DNA of 64,000 nt from Tubulanus polymorphus. Its lineage: Eukaryota; Nemertea; Palaeonemertea; Tubulaniformes; Tubulanidae. Shown here one piece after another: positions 20,632 to 32,689 of the stretch. Numbering within the stretch: the stretch's first letter is position 1; every line of letters starts with the position of its first letter. The position numbers were made by a program, and so were the translations under genes. The notes under the pieces were generated by a model. That model saw nothing but the letters and a program-made list of their open reading frames with translations. It had not been told where the DNA came from and did no database searches. The stretch spans positions 13,864,501 to 13,928,500 of the forward strand of contig NC_134031.1 of the NCBI RefSeq assembly GCF_964204645.1, read 5' to 3'.

Positions 20632-22530
20632 TTAAACTGAATACAATACAGAACCACAGTTAATACGGCGCTTTTTTTCTGTAGTGATAAATGTACTAAC
20701 AATTTGGGCAATATCAATACGGATTGAATGATGCAAATGCATCAATGCCAACGATGAAAGTCTATCCTCATTCATGGTACTGCGTAGGAAGGTTTTCATA
20801 CGACGAACGTTCTGCTGAAGCACTGCCAACTGGGATGACGCAGCCAATTGAAAGCAGTATGTGAATGTTTGGAAATATGGCTCTGTTACATGCCCAAGAT
20901 TTTATCATGTTCTGTGGTACAGTGTTCATTTTGAACTTTTCCTTTCACCACAAAAATCTTTTACTCTTTCAGTGAACGGCTTCTGGCAACCTGAAATTCC
21001 CCAAACAATTCTATCAGACCACAACCTAATCCAATGGTGCAGTTCAGTGACTAACTGCTTGGGTGAGGGAAGATCTTCACACCAGAAGTCTTTTTGCGAG
21101 ATCATCTACTTCACATTTGACTACTAGCTTTGGGATTAATTCAAACAAGGCATACAGCTTCCGACAATCCTCGAAAAATCGAGAGTCCATTTCGTTTGTG
21201 ACGTGATCTATAAACGGGATGGAAACAGCATTTCTGAAACTTTTCAGGAGATGAACACTGAGGCTTCATCAAACCACTTTTTGAATTGTATCGTTATGTT
21301 GGTCCGAATGTGGTTAAGCTCTTTCATAACGTCATCTATCAAAAGAGATGCTTCGTAACAGTCAAGATCACCGAGTTGCAGAATTGACGCTATAGGTTTT
21401 ATCGGTTCGAGGCATTCCTTCACAGTTTTCAAACAAACAATAAACTGAAATGACTTGAGTGTAGCCAGTAGACCTTGAGCTTTGACTTTTGTTTCTAAAT
21501 CCCATGACCAAACTTCACCTGCATATAAATCTTCATACACCGATGGAAACAACATAGCGTCAAAACAAGTTGCTAGCAAGTTTCATAGCAAGCGTGGCGT
21601 TCCACCCAACGGGTTTTACAGAGACCCATGAGCTTTTGTTTTTTACCTTCCCACTTCAGTTTAGGCAGAATATCTTCCAGAAACTTCTGATGCTTTGGTG
21701 AATTGCTGAAGAATAGTTAAGTTTCATTAACTGAATCAATCATGTTCCTAATAGCTGGTAATCTACAAGCAGCTGCAATAGCCAAATTCAGTCTATGGCT
21801 TCCACAATGCACATACAGTGCGGGGTATTGCTTTAATTAAGCCATGTACTCCTCTCACAGCTGAAGACATTGCAGAGGCACCATCGTATGATTGGCCACG
21901 TAAATACTTGATGGCAAGTCCATTAGATTTAAGAATGTCCAGTCATCACAATGACCTCGTAATGCCAAATTTTGTCGACCGCAATAGAGAACTGCTTCAA
22001 CTATGCAATTCAGTATGTGTAGATTCTTTTCAAACAGTTCTTGTCGTTGTTGGTTGACTAAATAATCAATTTGCTGCCATGGTCTGTTCAAACTTTCTAA
22101 TGCATCATGGGCTCAAGACAAAGCCTCTTTGTGGAATTCTGCTGAGTCATGACAATCGAGGATGCCATAATCTTTGCCCTTTGCTTTCTTATAATGGGTG
22201 AAGGGCTTGCTAACTAATTGCTCTAGTCTCTAAATTGTTATTACATTTACGGAAAAATACACAGCACTTACAAAATCCCCCCTCAGAACAGGACCACGAC
22301 GAAAATATAGCTTTTTTTCAGATTACCCGCTTTTGAGGATTTGAAAACTGTAGTTGTCAAAGTCTTTTGGCGGTACATAGTGTTCTTGTAAATATGTACA
22401 ATGTTCGGTGTTGTCCAGATTACTGACGTCAATATTTTCTGCTATAATTTCCCCAAAATCATAGCGTTTGGCATCTAGTTTACGTACACATGGAAGTGGT
22501 TCTGAAATGTAAAACAAATACCTCAATAAG
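20632..22530 (-). pseudogene. hAT transposase (ZMYM1-like, DUF4371 type)
   Basis: On the - strand, in order: DNYSFQILKSG with a following Cys-rich segment (WSCSEGGFCKCCVFF; TTF-type zinc region), ILNCIVEAVLYCGRQNLALRG (DUF4371), SHRLNLAIAAACRLP, KTRWVERHACYE, ATLKSFQFIVCLKTVK, and NEDRLSSLALMHLHHSI (C-terminal hAT dimerisation region). Several in-frame stops and shifts show decay. Insert terminal repeats were not recognised. This class is common both as active transposons and as domesticated genes; the stops here favour a dead copy. Confidence 0.8.
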
Positions 22531-22544
22531 TTTGGTCACATTTC

Positions 22545-22990
22545 GATTGTCAATCATCATCCTATCAAGCACTCTATTATCAGAGGAAAGTCGACATAAA
22601 GAACATACCTAAGTTATTTGTAACGGTTGACTGAGATTCAGCGTTGTCGGAGGAAGGGTCTACTAAATCAGCAATTTCATCCAGATTTACTGCAAAAGGA
22701 TCCGGGACCGGCACTGAAAATCAGTCAACATGGTTTCTATGAGGAACTTCACTCTCTGCTTGTATACCGTAATAGAAAAACTTTTAAATATTCAATGATT
22801 TTATTTTGAAATACAAGCAATCATCCTATAAATTATTCTAATATCGGAGGAAAGTCGACATACCTAAGTTATTTGTAACGGTTGACTGAGATTCAGCGTT
22901 GTCGGAGGATGAGTCTACTAAATTAGCATTTTCATCCAGGTATACTGCAGATGGATCTGGCACCGGCACTGAAAATCAATGAACATGGTT
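22545..22990 (-). repeat. Tandem duplication of an exon-like unit
   Basis: Two copies, about 280 bp apart, share AAGTCGACATA, ACCTAAGTTATTTGTAAC, TCAGCGTTGTCGGAGGA and GGCACTGAAAATCA. On the - strand each reads VPVPDP..AV.LDE.A.LVD.SSDNAESQSTVTNNLG, opened by a TTTTCAG acceptor and closed by a GGTATGT donor. It looks like a duplicated exon upstream of the hAT pseudogene. Confidence 0.7.
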
Positions 22991-23884
22991 TCTATGATGA
23001 CCTTCACTCTCTTAACTTTTAGAATAGTTGAAATACTTTCAAATATTTTCAATGATTTATACTTTTGAAAAATGTTATTGTACTTTCATGCCCTTCATAC
23101 CTGAACACTCGGTATCATTTAACAACAAATCAACAGTTTCTGATAATGGACGCAAATTAGTTTCCGCACCAGAACAGGCAGTTTTTTACTTTCCAACACT
23201 AAAATGAAAGCAATGAAAGCAAAAGATGAATTTTATCGTACAAATGCACTTTTTCTTTACTTTCTATGGACACTAGGCCTAGGTGCCACGTCATAAAAAA
23301 TTAAATGGATAGGTGCCCTACACAAAGTTTTCATCGTATGTAAGCTATAATATTGTGCCCTTTTTATCAACTTTTGCACACCAGAATTGATATTTTCTAA
23401 TTTGATTCCCTCCGGATGACTAATAACGCACCCATGCGGCGCCACACCCCGCAGTGCAAACACGATGAAACTTGACCATTTAGATCTTGGACGTGACCCC
23501 ACAATGGTTGAGAGATGACTGAGTCGGCGAATCGCGCGCCTTTTAATGCCAGATTGTCGATTGCAGAGTGTCTCGTCACGCTTTTTGTTGATTTTGCGCT
23601 GCGTGAGTGCCTGTGCTCAGTTCGGACTTTCAAAGTGCTCCAAATTCCTCATTTCTTCACCAATTTCTTTCAAGTAAATATTTCCTGAAAGCTTCTTTCT
23701 GGGGTTAACATAAAATAATAGGAACCATCAGAAAAATTCTTCCTCATATCGGGGTTATTCCTCTGATAATCCACTCAAATAAAGAAATATGACCGGTATT
23801 TATGAAAATATCAATAACTGCAAAATTTCTGGAATAGCAGATGGAAAAATAGTAATCCTCAAAATAGAGCTATATTCCATATAG

Positions 23885-23886
<2 letters not shown>
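22991..23886. other. Intron stretch with dispersed repeat copy 2
   Basis: 23425-23575 repeats the block described at 11873-11995. The rest shows nothing recognisable. Confidence 0.45.

Positions 23887-23972
<86 letters not shown>
23887..23972. repeat. (TA)n microsatellite
   Basis: An uninterrupted AT run of about 86 bp. The - strand open frame across it with Tyr-Ile repeats is an artefact. Confidence 0.97.
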
Positions 23973-23976
<4 letters not shown>

Positions 23977-25225
23977 AAATATGGTATGGAAACATAGAAC
24001 TCGACCGTGAACAATATCGTATTGGGGGGGGAGTGGTAACGTTTGATCTGAATGACCCCTGGTCATCTCAGACTGCAGAGATGATGATGATGAAATCAGT
24101 CAATTGTATTCTCCACTTCTTCAGAATAAGTCTATGTAAAGATTGAGAAACAATTTTTGCGCTATTTACTAGAAATGAAATCCTAATTGCTTATCGTTTA
24201 TGTATTAAGGTCATGAGGCCTAAGGTATACTTAGACCTACTGAACCAAAATTTATTGCTATCCATATTCATCAATACCTTCATAAACAGATTATCCCTCT
24301 CCTCATTCCATGTCAGAGCCATTCTCGCCGGTGGAATTCAATTGAATATCATCTACAGCTTCACTGACTATTAGTCTCCAAATCGGTGCCATTTTGGCTT
24401 GTCGAAAGTTCATAAAATTCACTCACAAAATCTACCGGAGCACCTGGTAGATGTTTACTACCACCAGGAAACGTTCAAATACAATAGGGTTTCGAGTCCC
24501 GACAAAATAATCTAACGGAAAGTGACCCCCTTCGGGGAATGGGGTGCGTATATTCTGTATATGTTTTACTGGCTTCCCGGAAGGGGAAGCATACTGAGGT
24601 TTAAAAGGCTCCTTCTAAAGTACCAAATGACAAAATTATGAAATACGAAATGAAATTTCGAGAAATGGCCATTCTTTCACGGGCCCTGCTTAAGTATGAT
24701 CTGGTCTAATGTGGCAGGGTTCTGTGCCGTGGCCAAATCTAGCGATACGATCAGGCTCGACTTCCTGCCAAGGCAGAATGATCTGCACATTCTCATATAG
24801 GCGGTTGACGTTACTTCCAATAACCGATCCGCGATTCTCCGCATGTGCAATTCCGCTGTACTTTTCTAATTCTAAGTAAGATTCGAACACGCGAGCACGT
24901 GAGCCGCCATTTTGTACCGCAGATCGGTTATTGGAATTATCACTAGCCCATATAGGCCTACGACTTGAAGGGACAGATTAATAAATTATGGGTTAGAGAA
25001 CAGCGTGTGCTTTTAAACATATCCTGCGGTATTGATGCTTCTTTATTAGTTTCTTGGAAACCCTTACTTTGAATTTACGCTGTTCAGGTCACTTTTCAGG
25101 TTCCTAAGTGAATTATGTTGTTTGATCCATGATCGGGAAGATAGATAATGACCACACATCATAGATTCCGTATTTTTAGCATGTCAACTTGGGGACCTTT
25201 TTAACTTAGATAACTTTAAGTTAAT
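23973..25225. other. Intron stretch with a SINE-like fragment
   Basis: 24711-24768 resembles the tRNA-derived sequence at the window end (see 63942). ATTCCAATAACCGATC and GATCGGTTATTGGAATT are inverted around 24806-24941. Otherwise nothing recognised. Confidence 0.4.
24711..24768 (+). repeat. tRNA-derived SINE-like fragment
   Basis: Aligns by eye with 63942-64000: GTGGCAGsGT, GCCGTrGC, TCTAGyGAT and TCCCTGyy-like segments in the same order. The A- and B-box positions are degraded. Confidence 0.45.
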
Positions 25226-25489
25226 TTAGATCCTATTCTCAAAGAATGGTCGACGTCGGAAATCCAGAACAGAGCAAAAGATTAACGAGTTAACAAGCAG
25301 CTTGGAATACCAAAACTGGACTGTATTTTATTTTACGGACAAACTATTTAAAAACATTTAGAAACAGACAGGTGGAGACATGGAAATTGATGTACAAACA
25401 AAGGTTACAAGTAGTGACAAGACAATAAATATAGCTGCTAAGTAGCGATAACGGTTTTCTACATAGTCTTAAAATCCTGTTCAACAGTC

Positions 25490-25890
25490 AACACAGTTTT
25501 ATAAAAGGAAGGTCACCAAACAGTCAATTATACCTACTTGAAGCCATCAACGACTGGACCAGATGTCTTATTTGACTCTGGAGAATCGACTGTTAGGCCT
25601 TAACTAGTCTTTATGGATTTCGACAGAAAGCATTTAATAAGGTACAACATCAGCCATTCATAAACAAGCTATTGGGAAACAGAATCAGCTCAGATGGCTC
25701 AGCAGTTATATCTGAACGAAAAGAGGTGGCCAAAATCAACGGAAAGCCTCATCTTGGAATAAGTCAGTCTAACTAAGGGAGTTACGCAAGGTAGTATCCT
25801 AAGTCATCTTCTCTTCACTGTCGTTATTAATGATATACACAGCATTCCAAAATGTACCAGACCAAGTAAAACAACCTAAACAAGCTGTGC
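25490..25890 (+). pseudogene. LINE reverse transcriptase fragment
   Basis: Broken frames show QTVNYTYLKPSTTG, RKHLIRYNI-like, SDGSAVISERKEVAKINGK, and then GSILSHLLFTVVINDIHSI, which is RT block B/4 of non-LTR elements (usual form GVPQGSxLxPxLFxxxINDxP). Multiple stops and shifts. The clade was not assigned. Confidence 0.7.
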
Positions 25891-26069
25891 TCCGTCCGTA
25901 CATGGTCAGAAACATAGAAGATGGGCTTCAACCTAAAAGGCATGATATGGATATTGGATACAAAGAAAACCCAGGTTCAGATTATACCCTTGTGTTCGAG
26001 TGAGAAGATTATTTTGTTTGAATAAAGATTACTCATTATAACAAAAGACCATTTAGTATCATCAGAATT

Positions 26070-26560
26070 TTGTTGATAAATGGTTGAAGCCCGCTGCCGA
26101 ATGAAGTAATATATTCTTTTATTTTGATACCTCTTCGACACAACAGCTTTTCTCCGCTACATCTCTTCGACATGTTTAGTTTAGGCCTATGACTCCCCGG
26201 TACTCTAATGATTTATCCTAGTAAATGCGCGCTAAATTTGGTAAAGAAAATTAGGTATTGTTAAACTAACTGTTTGAAGCCCGCGGCCAAATCACTGGTA
26301 GTAATAAATTTATTTGTACTTGATTTGATTGTCATGATGAGGAGGAACTCACAGCTGATCCCCGGAACGACAATGAAGAAACATGTTGATTCGTCCATGT
26401 TTACGGCTCGACAGTGCTTTTAAAATCTAGAGCAGTAAATTTCCTGTGTATTGGTAATATGATTTTGAGGAAAATGGGCAACTGTTAAAAATTACTGTTT
26501 GAAAACCGCAGCTGAATGTAAAGTCTTGCGGCAATAAATTTGTTTATTTACACTTGAATT
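26070..26560. repeat. Diverged tandem units
   Basis: Three units spaced about 200-230 bp share a GTTTGAAGCCCGCGGCC-like head followed by an A/T-rich TAATAAATTTATTTG-like segment (about 26080, 26270 and 26500). Confidence 0.5.
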
Positions 26561-27197
26561 GATAATCGAAGTGACGAGCAGACTCCTGTGGAGCAACTCA
26601 GAAAAACATGTCGCCTCATTTGAATGGGACCCAATTTTCGATGTTTTCAGCCCAACAGTACTTTTGTTACGTTGATTTATCAAAATACGAACAGAGTATT
26701 TGTAGATCGAAGTGAGCTGTAGGATATCATACGGATTGTATCGGCAACAGTCGCAAGGTAACAAAGCCTATGTTCTTTTAGTGAAAATAGTGTGACATAA
26801 AATAATGGTAATAAGAAACACGCGAATCTCAATAGGGTTTTCTGTGAAGTAACAGAAAACCCTTATTATCACATAAAGACACAGACAAACTGTCTCAAGG
26901 AACAAAGAGAAATTATATATAGACATTTAAACATTAGAGATATGTGAAATGGAGAAAAGATAGGTACAAGAATTACAAATGATTTGTAGCTTCGCTATAC
27001 CATCTCTTTTGGCTAAGAATTTGATCCTTGTGCACTGTTCATTTGGTATCAGTTGTGTATGTAAAATGCTCTTGTTATACCACCTCTCACCCTCAGAGAG
27101 AACGCCAATGAAATCATCAGTCCTATTCAAACTCTTAAAAGAAACTCTCCAGGGTAGAGATTATCAGGTTTACATTGGGGACAGCTCTTGATATACA

Positions 27198-27307
27198 GGG
27201 TCCAGTTCCACAGTTCTGAGTTAAGATTTGACTCTGAGTTAGCTAATTGAAAATGAACTAACTTTAACTCAGAGTTAACTCTAACTCACAACTGTGGAAC
27301 CGGGTCC
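27198..27307. mobile_element. Short hairpin MITE, family T2, copy 1
   Basis: The 110-bp unit has ends GGGTCCAGTTCCACAGTT and its near reverse complement AACTGTGGAACCGGGTCC. GAGTTA repeats lie inside. A second copy is at 60799-60908. Confidence 0.8.
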
Positions 27308-27527
27308 TGTACAATAATGATTAATTACTGTGGAGGTTTATGTAAAATAAACATAGCAGGGACGAATGCCTGGGACAATCAGGACCGCACGGCATGGGGG
27401 CAATAATGAATAATAAACTATCACAACATGATTTAAATCAATATCCCTAAAGAAAAGGGCCGGTCTAGTTGCAAAAAATGTAATCTAGGCCTATTATGGT
27501 TTTAATTTACGATACATACTATTTCAG

Positions 27528-27663
27528 GTTCTGATACATCTGAGTTATCCGACTTGAGCATTGATTTGAGGTCGGCGCTGGTATTAACCGACGCTGGTCA
27601 ATATGGTTACATAGCGTTATGTGCTGTCTGCATGCATCAACTGTTCAATGAACCAGAACACAG
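27528..27663 (+). CDS. TMCO4: TMCO4 coding exon 2 (aa 33-78)
   Basis: TTTCAG acceptor, CAG|GTTTGT donor. Encodes SDLSIDLRSALVLTDAG, then QYGYIALCAVCMHQLF and EPEHR. The YxALC...QLF..PEH pattern is the conserved start of the TMCO4 N-terminal domain. Begins in phase 1 and ends in phase 2, fitting both neighbours. Confidence 0.9.
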
Positions 27664-28108
27664 GTTTGTCTCTCTTCCTTCAATTAGTCCAGCAAAGGGC
27701 TGTTGGTTAATTATGTAGCCTACGCGCAAAATTGCTGAGTTCTAGCCCCTTGCGACCTCGTATCTCATGCTGTGAAAGGTGGGTGGCCTCGTTTGGGAAT
27801 TCCCAAGAGATGACTCATTACACGAGATTGTACGTTTGGAAAATTGGTTTATTTGATATGTGTTAAAACAACCTGTATGAATTACCAATTGCCCATCCCC
27901 TGTACAAATTTGTATGAAAGTTTGTGATCCCTCCCTCCCCAGCATGAAACATAATCTAAGAATGGCCCTCATCGTGTAGGGCTTACTCCCTCATCGTGTA
28001 GGGCCTACTACAATGTTATCTGTTGTCGGACCCATACTCATAATTATATTTTCTGGCAAATGAGCTGATTTTCAGCCCAGGTTCAGCTCATTGGATGGAT
28101 ATATTCCT
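27664..28108. other. Intron 2 start, nothing recognised
   Basis: Contains a small direct repeat, CTCATCGTGTAGGGC, twice near 27969-28008. Otherwise no feature. Confidence 0.4.
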
Positions 28109-28519
28109 GAGGCCGTATTCATACAATAACTTAAGTCAAAGTGGGGCACCTAAAATGCATGTTAAGTTGGAGTGGGGTACTTACTTAAAATAAGCCTAAT
28201 TCATAAAGATGCTTAACTCAAGAGCACCACTCAAATCAAGTCTTAGATTCTAGACACATCAGGGGCTGCTCTGTTATTTGCACATTTGAATGGCCATGGT
28301 CAATGAACAATGAGTTTACAACAGGCGCATATCAACAGGAAATATGACATGGTTACCTGGAAATATCTCTTGAAGAAAGATAAGTGGTGCACTCAAACTT
28401 AAACGGTCAACCTGTCTAAGTGGGCTACTGAGTAGTTTTATGAATCCCATTTTAGGTAGGGGACTTGGGGAAGTTGATATTTTGGTACTTAAGTTAAGTT
28501 GTTTATGAATATGGCGCCT
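28109..28519. mobile_element. TIR element of about 410 bp
   Basis: Left end AGGCCGTATTCATACAATAA with ACTTAAGT; right end ACTTAAGTTAAGTTGTTTAT with GAATATGGCGCCT, its inverse. No coding frame. Confidence 0.7.
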
Positions 28520-29239
28520 GACCTAAAAGGGCGCATCGCCGATATATATATATATATCATGCTAATACTTCGATAGGTCAACAAAATATCAAATAAAGAG
28601 TGTTTTATATTAATAAAAAGTCCTTATTTACTATGAATACCAGTGAATTGCATGTATTTTGTCACATTGTTTCTTCACATATTGCTATTAGCCTGTACAG
28701 TATACATGTAGTCAACCGAGTCAGAAAAAAACCACGTTTTTATAAGTTTCTATTAGCCCACTTGGGACTTGCGTTCACTTTTCGTCCGTTGTCCGTCCAT
28801 TCGTCTATAGACGGAATCCATTTATTTTTGGAAGTTTTGAAGACGCTTCAATGTAATGTCTTTTTTATATTTGGGTTACAAATGGATCTACCCTAGACAC
28901 ACATTCAGCCCACAAACTGGCCCTGTCAGATTCAAGATGGCCGACTGCCAGCCATTGTTGTTCGCCAAAATCAGCACTTTTTACACATATTTCAAGTTTT
29001 CAAGGGAAATTTTGAAGACGCTTTGATCAATTATCTTGATCTTTCATAGGTATTTGTATCCCCCATGGCCCCATCAGTTTAAGAAAAATTGGGTCGATCG
29101 GACTCAAGATGGCCGTCCTGTGACCTTTTATGTGCCCAAAAATGTCAATGTAAAGTCCCTTAACTTCCTACTGGTTTGCCATTTTTCATTGAAATTTGTG
29201 GTGGCTATAATTCTATGGAAAGGGATCTTCAATACAGGG

Positions 29240-29853
29240 ATGAAAATCTTCCGCGGATCCGCGGCTTTCCACGTTGGAGGTCAATTTTTATCATTCTTGA
29301 GATCGATGTGGATTCGTTGAGAAAATGATAGGGGGTTAGGTTCTTGGGGAAAAGTTGATGTTAGATCATAGCGTACAAAGAACAGACCGTAAAAGCATCT
29401 CATAAAACTGGTGCTACGATCTCTGAAAACGTTTTTTACAACATCATTGTGAAGCACCGCTGTTGTCTAGAACCACTGTGCAGATCAATGATATATATAC
29501 ATGCAATAGCGGGAAATCTATATTTAGATTCCGGCGCAATACACTTGGCTTGAGTGATAGATTGGAAAGTTATAGATAGGGGCTCCTCTTGCGACTCTTA
29601 TTTATTGACAAGTTCATTTAAGTATTATGAACATGTTCTAGTGATATGGATATCGTCGGAGCCATCCTTTTCATGTACTCAAGACATGAACCACGAACGA
29701 TCATCCGCGTGGCAGCAGTCTTATTTTGTCATTGGAAAATGGGCCTCAGATGCGCCAAAAACTCCTTGAAATTTCAAAATTTTCTTGGGGGAGGTCTCCA
29801 TAACCCCCCTTAACCCTTTCAGTGCGTTTTTTAAACGCTACTGTTTTCATCCC
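29240..29853. mobile_element. TIR element inside the family A repeat
   Basis: Ends GGGATGAAAA and TTTTCATCCC are inverse. Flanked by similar TTCAATA-type segments (left CTTCAATACA, right GTTCAATAAA), a possible target duplication. No transposase seen. Confidence 0.6.
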
Positions 29854-30028
29854 GGTTCAATAAATAAGACAGGTATTTTTGATCAACCAATTATCACACA
29901 ATTGGCGGCCATCTTGGTGTCATCAGTACTCAATCGTAGGTGATAAAAGGTTTTTCCACATTATATTGATACCTTAACAAAGTTGTAGCTCATGACATGG
30001 TCTATGATTGTGGTGAGTTTCAAGGTCT

Positions 30029-30754
30029 GAAGAATGAGAACCTAAGCTATCGTCAAGTTGCAGTCATAAAGTCATGTGACAGGATCGGAAGATTTTTTTT
30101 TCAGATTGAGTGATACGCCTCAATGAAATAGGTCTACATACGTAATTCGCTTGTCTTAAGAATATTATAATTATCATGATAGATATATTCAAATACTCTG
30201 AATAGTATCATTTTCTAAAATCATGCGTAATGAATAACGATTTAGCGGTTGGTTAAAACAAATCATTACATCTACTCGCGCATTAATACACCATCAATGC
30301 TGAGCCTGTTAAAGCGCCAGTACCCGTACGTACGGCAATACACACGTTGATGCCGACACCGGCTTCCACTTCAAAAGTTAAGAACAAAATATTAGAAATA
30401 TTTGTGATCCGATTTACACCAAATAAACCTTTAAAGTAAGGTATTTAGCATCGGAAATTGTGCCGAAAATTCTTGATTTATACATGACATAGTTTTTCAA
30501 GTAAGCGCATTTTTAGTGTAAACCAATTATGTTGATTGACAGGCAGGCTCAGCTGCGCGCCTCATTTTATCGATGACGTCAGATGTAAATAATAACATTA
30601 CCACGTGCGCAATGCAAACGGCAAACAAATTGAATTTTTAAGCAAACTTCTCTAATGGAATATCAATTTCTTTTTCGTAATTTGCCTTTCTTTTATGTGA
30701 TTTATAATTTGTACATCAGACTTTGCTTCTTCGAACCCCGGGACTTTAAAGTCC
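30029..30754. other. Insertion of unknown type inside the family A repeat
   Basis: Family A sequence stops at CAAGGTC and resumes at TGTACATGGCCACC; the ~725 bp between match nothing I recognise. It includes GATGACGTCAG (CRE-like) at about 30575. Confidence 0.5.
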
Positions 30755-31523
30755 TCTTGTTGTACATGGCCACCAGGGGCATTGAATAATACAATAACAT
30801 AGTATTTTGATATTATATTAGTACCTATTCATATTTTGTCACCAACATCAATTACAAAGTTGTAGCTCATAACAGGGTCTATGATTGTGGTGAGTTTCAT
30901 GGTCAATAGTTATTTTATATGGTCACCAGGGGGCGTTGATTAGTAGAATAACCTAATATTTCCATATTATATTGGTACGGAGGCATATATTGCTATCACA
31001 ACCAGTTGCAAAATTGTAGCTGCTGACATGTTCTATGAATGTGGTGAGTTTCAAGGTCATTGCTTGTTGTATATGGTCACCAGGGGGCCTTGAATATTCA
31101 AATTGTAGATCGAGCATTTGAAACCACTTCCCAAGTGGGCATGGTGTCCCTGGACCCCTAGTTACCAATTGATACCCAAACAAAAATTTCTGCGGGATAC
31201 AATTGAAGAAAGCGTCTTCGCAAGCCTTTGTAAGCAAAACATAAGAGAAAAACTAACATTGATGAAAAGATCCCCTTCAGACCACAATAATCGCCAAGAC
31301 GTCACACTGCACCAGTAATGGTAAGTGCCTATGGAAGGTAGGAGTTGTTCCAGGCTACTGATTGTTATTTGCATCACCAGTATTGGAGGGTCATGATGAA
31401 TCCAGTGTTTCAAACTGTAAAATTTATTCAATCTTACTGATTGTTACATTGTTACCTTGTTCTGTTGGCATAAGAAATGAATTTTATCTTCTATAGGTCT
31501 ATAACTTGTCTATATCGTTTCAG

Positions 31524-31581
31524 ACCATTCAATAAAGATGTCATCAAGAAGCTGATTCAGCATTTACAATTACCAAGCCAG
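31524..31581 (+). CDS. TMCO4: TMCO4 coding exon 3 (aa 78-97)
   Basis: TTTCAG acceptor, CAG|GTATGG donor. Encodes PFNKDVIKKLIQHLQLPSQ. Enters in phase 2 (completing Arg78) and leaves in phase 0. Confidence 0.88.
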
Positions 31582-31768
31582 GTATGGCTCATTAATAATA
31601 ATTTCAGTTAAAGTTCAGTTAAAATTTCATTAAGTATTTGGGTTTTTTCTTTTTACATATTTTGGCACTTTTGGCAAGTATTCAAATAGGCCTATATGGT
31701 CACACGTACCTGAGACATAAAAAAGTAAAATAATTCTCAAATTTTCTACCCTTTCCCAAGACATTTTT

Positions 31769-32655
31769 AGGCAAGCCGTAGGCTGAGCCTATTGCTATAC
31801 AAAAGGAGCGAATTTAAATGACATGGTTTCCAGAGCATAGGCTCTTTTACTGTGCAACTGAGCATATATTGATACAAATCATTCATTGAAGCATTATCCA
31901 TTCTCCAAACTCTGCGAAGCTGAATTTTGAAAGAGGGCCTCGTTAAATTTATATGAGCTTTATTGCGAATATGTGATCGCAAAAATATTGGTTTTGAAAA
32001 GCTAATCAGAAAGCAAAGGCTCCTCTATGATTGGCTTAGCCGCAGAAATCAGCAGGTGTTCACGTGAAACGGTGGTATCGTCTACCGTTTTACTTCTGGG
32101 TTTTAGTTTAAGCCCTAAAATTGTATTTCAAGATCGATTTCTGTGAAAGCTTAGTTGATTAGGTTTTTGGGAGGAATATTTTTATTAGCACTACGGAAAA
32201 TATTGACCATTGTGCAAAGTCCGGGTAAAATAGCTTTTTCTTAAATCGGATAGATAACCTTGATATGCTAGTTAGCCATGCGCTCAAACTACACATTCAA
32301 TCAAATTTTATTCCGCAAAAAAAATGATAAATCCAATTCAATTTTACTTTATTGAACAAATAAAAATATCGAATCCAATTCAATTTTGTTTTATTGAGCA
32401 AATTTAAAAAAATTTAATTCTATTCCGCATTAAAATCAATAAGACCAAGGGAAAAGTTTTATCTGAGGTATTTGTTCCTGCCAGATCCAGTCGCTGTCTG
32501 TGATACTTTTGTATTCTATGATTGTATTGTGTGAATTATTAGATATTGACTCTGAGCTGGGAGTGTATTTTGACAAATTTAACCCACAAAATGCATCATC
32601 ATTTGCCATTTTATGAAAAGCTGACAGGCTGGCCATAGTGCTCTTGGGGCTCTTG
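31769..32655 (+). mobile_element. Family B Helitron-like repeat, complete-looking
   Basis: After a T-run starts AGGCAAGCCGTAGGCTGAGCCT (hairpin) and ends GGCTGGCC plus 21 nt ATAGTGC...GGGCTCTTG before TT. GGCCAGCC at the start of the second copy (45212) is the inverse of GGCTGGCC near the end. 887 bp, no coding frame. Confidence 0.75.
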
Positions 32656-32689
32656 TTGGTTTACTTATGAGCGAGTGCGTCTGCTTTTT

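Larger units (their letters stand above)
25226..27050 (+). repeat. Interspersed repeat with LINE remnant, copy 1
   Basis: The left part (GAATGGTCGACGTCGGAAAT, AGACAGGTGGAGACATGG) and right part (AAGACACAGACAAAC, ACATTTAAACATTA near 26875-26940) both match the shorter copy at 34715-35045, which lacks the middle. The middle here holds a reverse-transcriptase remnant and degenerate tandem units. Confidence 0.6.
28755..31161 (+). mobile_element. Family A Helitron-like repeat with two internal insertions
   Basis: Starts AGCCCACTTGGGACTTGCG after a T and ends with CCACTTCCCAAGTGGGC plus a 21-nt tail ATGGTGTCC...CCCTAG before TT. GCCCACTTGGGA at the start is the exact reverse complement of TCCCAAGTGGGC near the end. 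Body interrupted at about 29240-29853 and 30029-30754. CACCAGGGG units at 30771, 30921 and 31077, about 153-156 bp apart. Non-coding. Confidence 0.8.

Noticed and set aside
23887-23972. Possible CRISPR-like or satellite array
   Set aside because: Simple dinucleotide repeat; no spacers. No CRISPR array exists in the window and none is expected in animal DNA.
23800-24066. Tyr-Ile repeat protein
   Set aside because: Translation of the (TA)n microsatellite.
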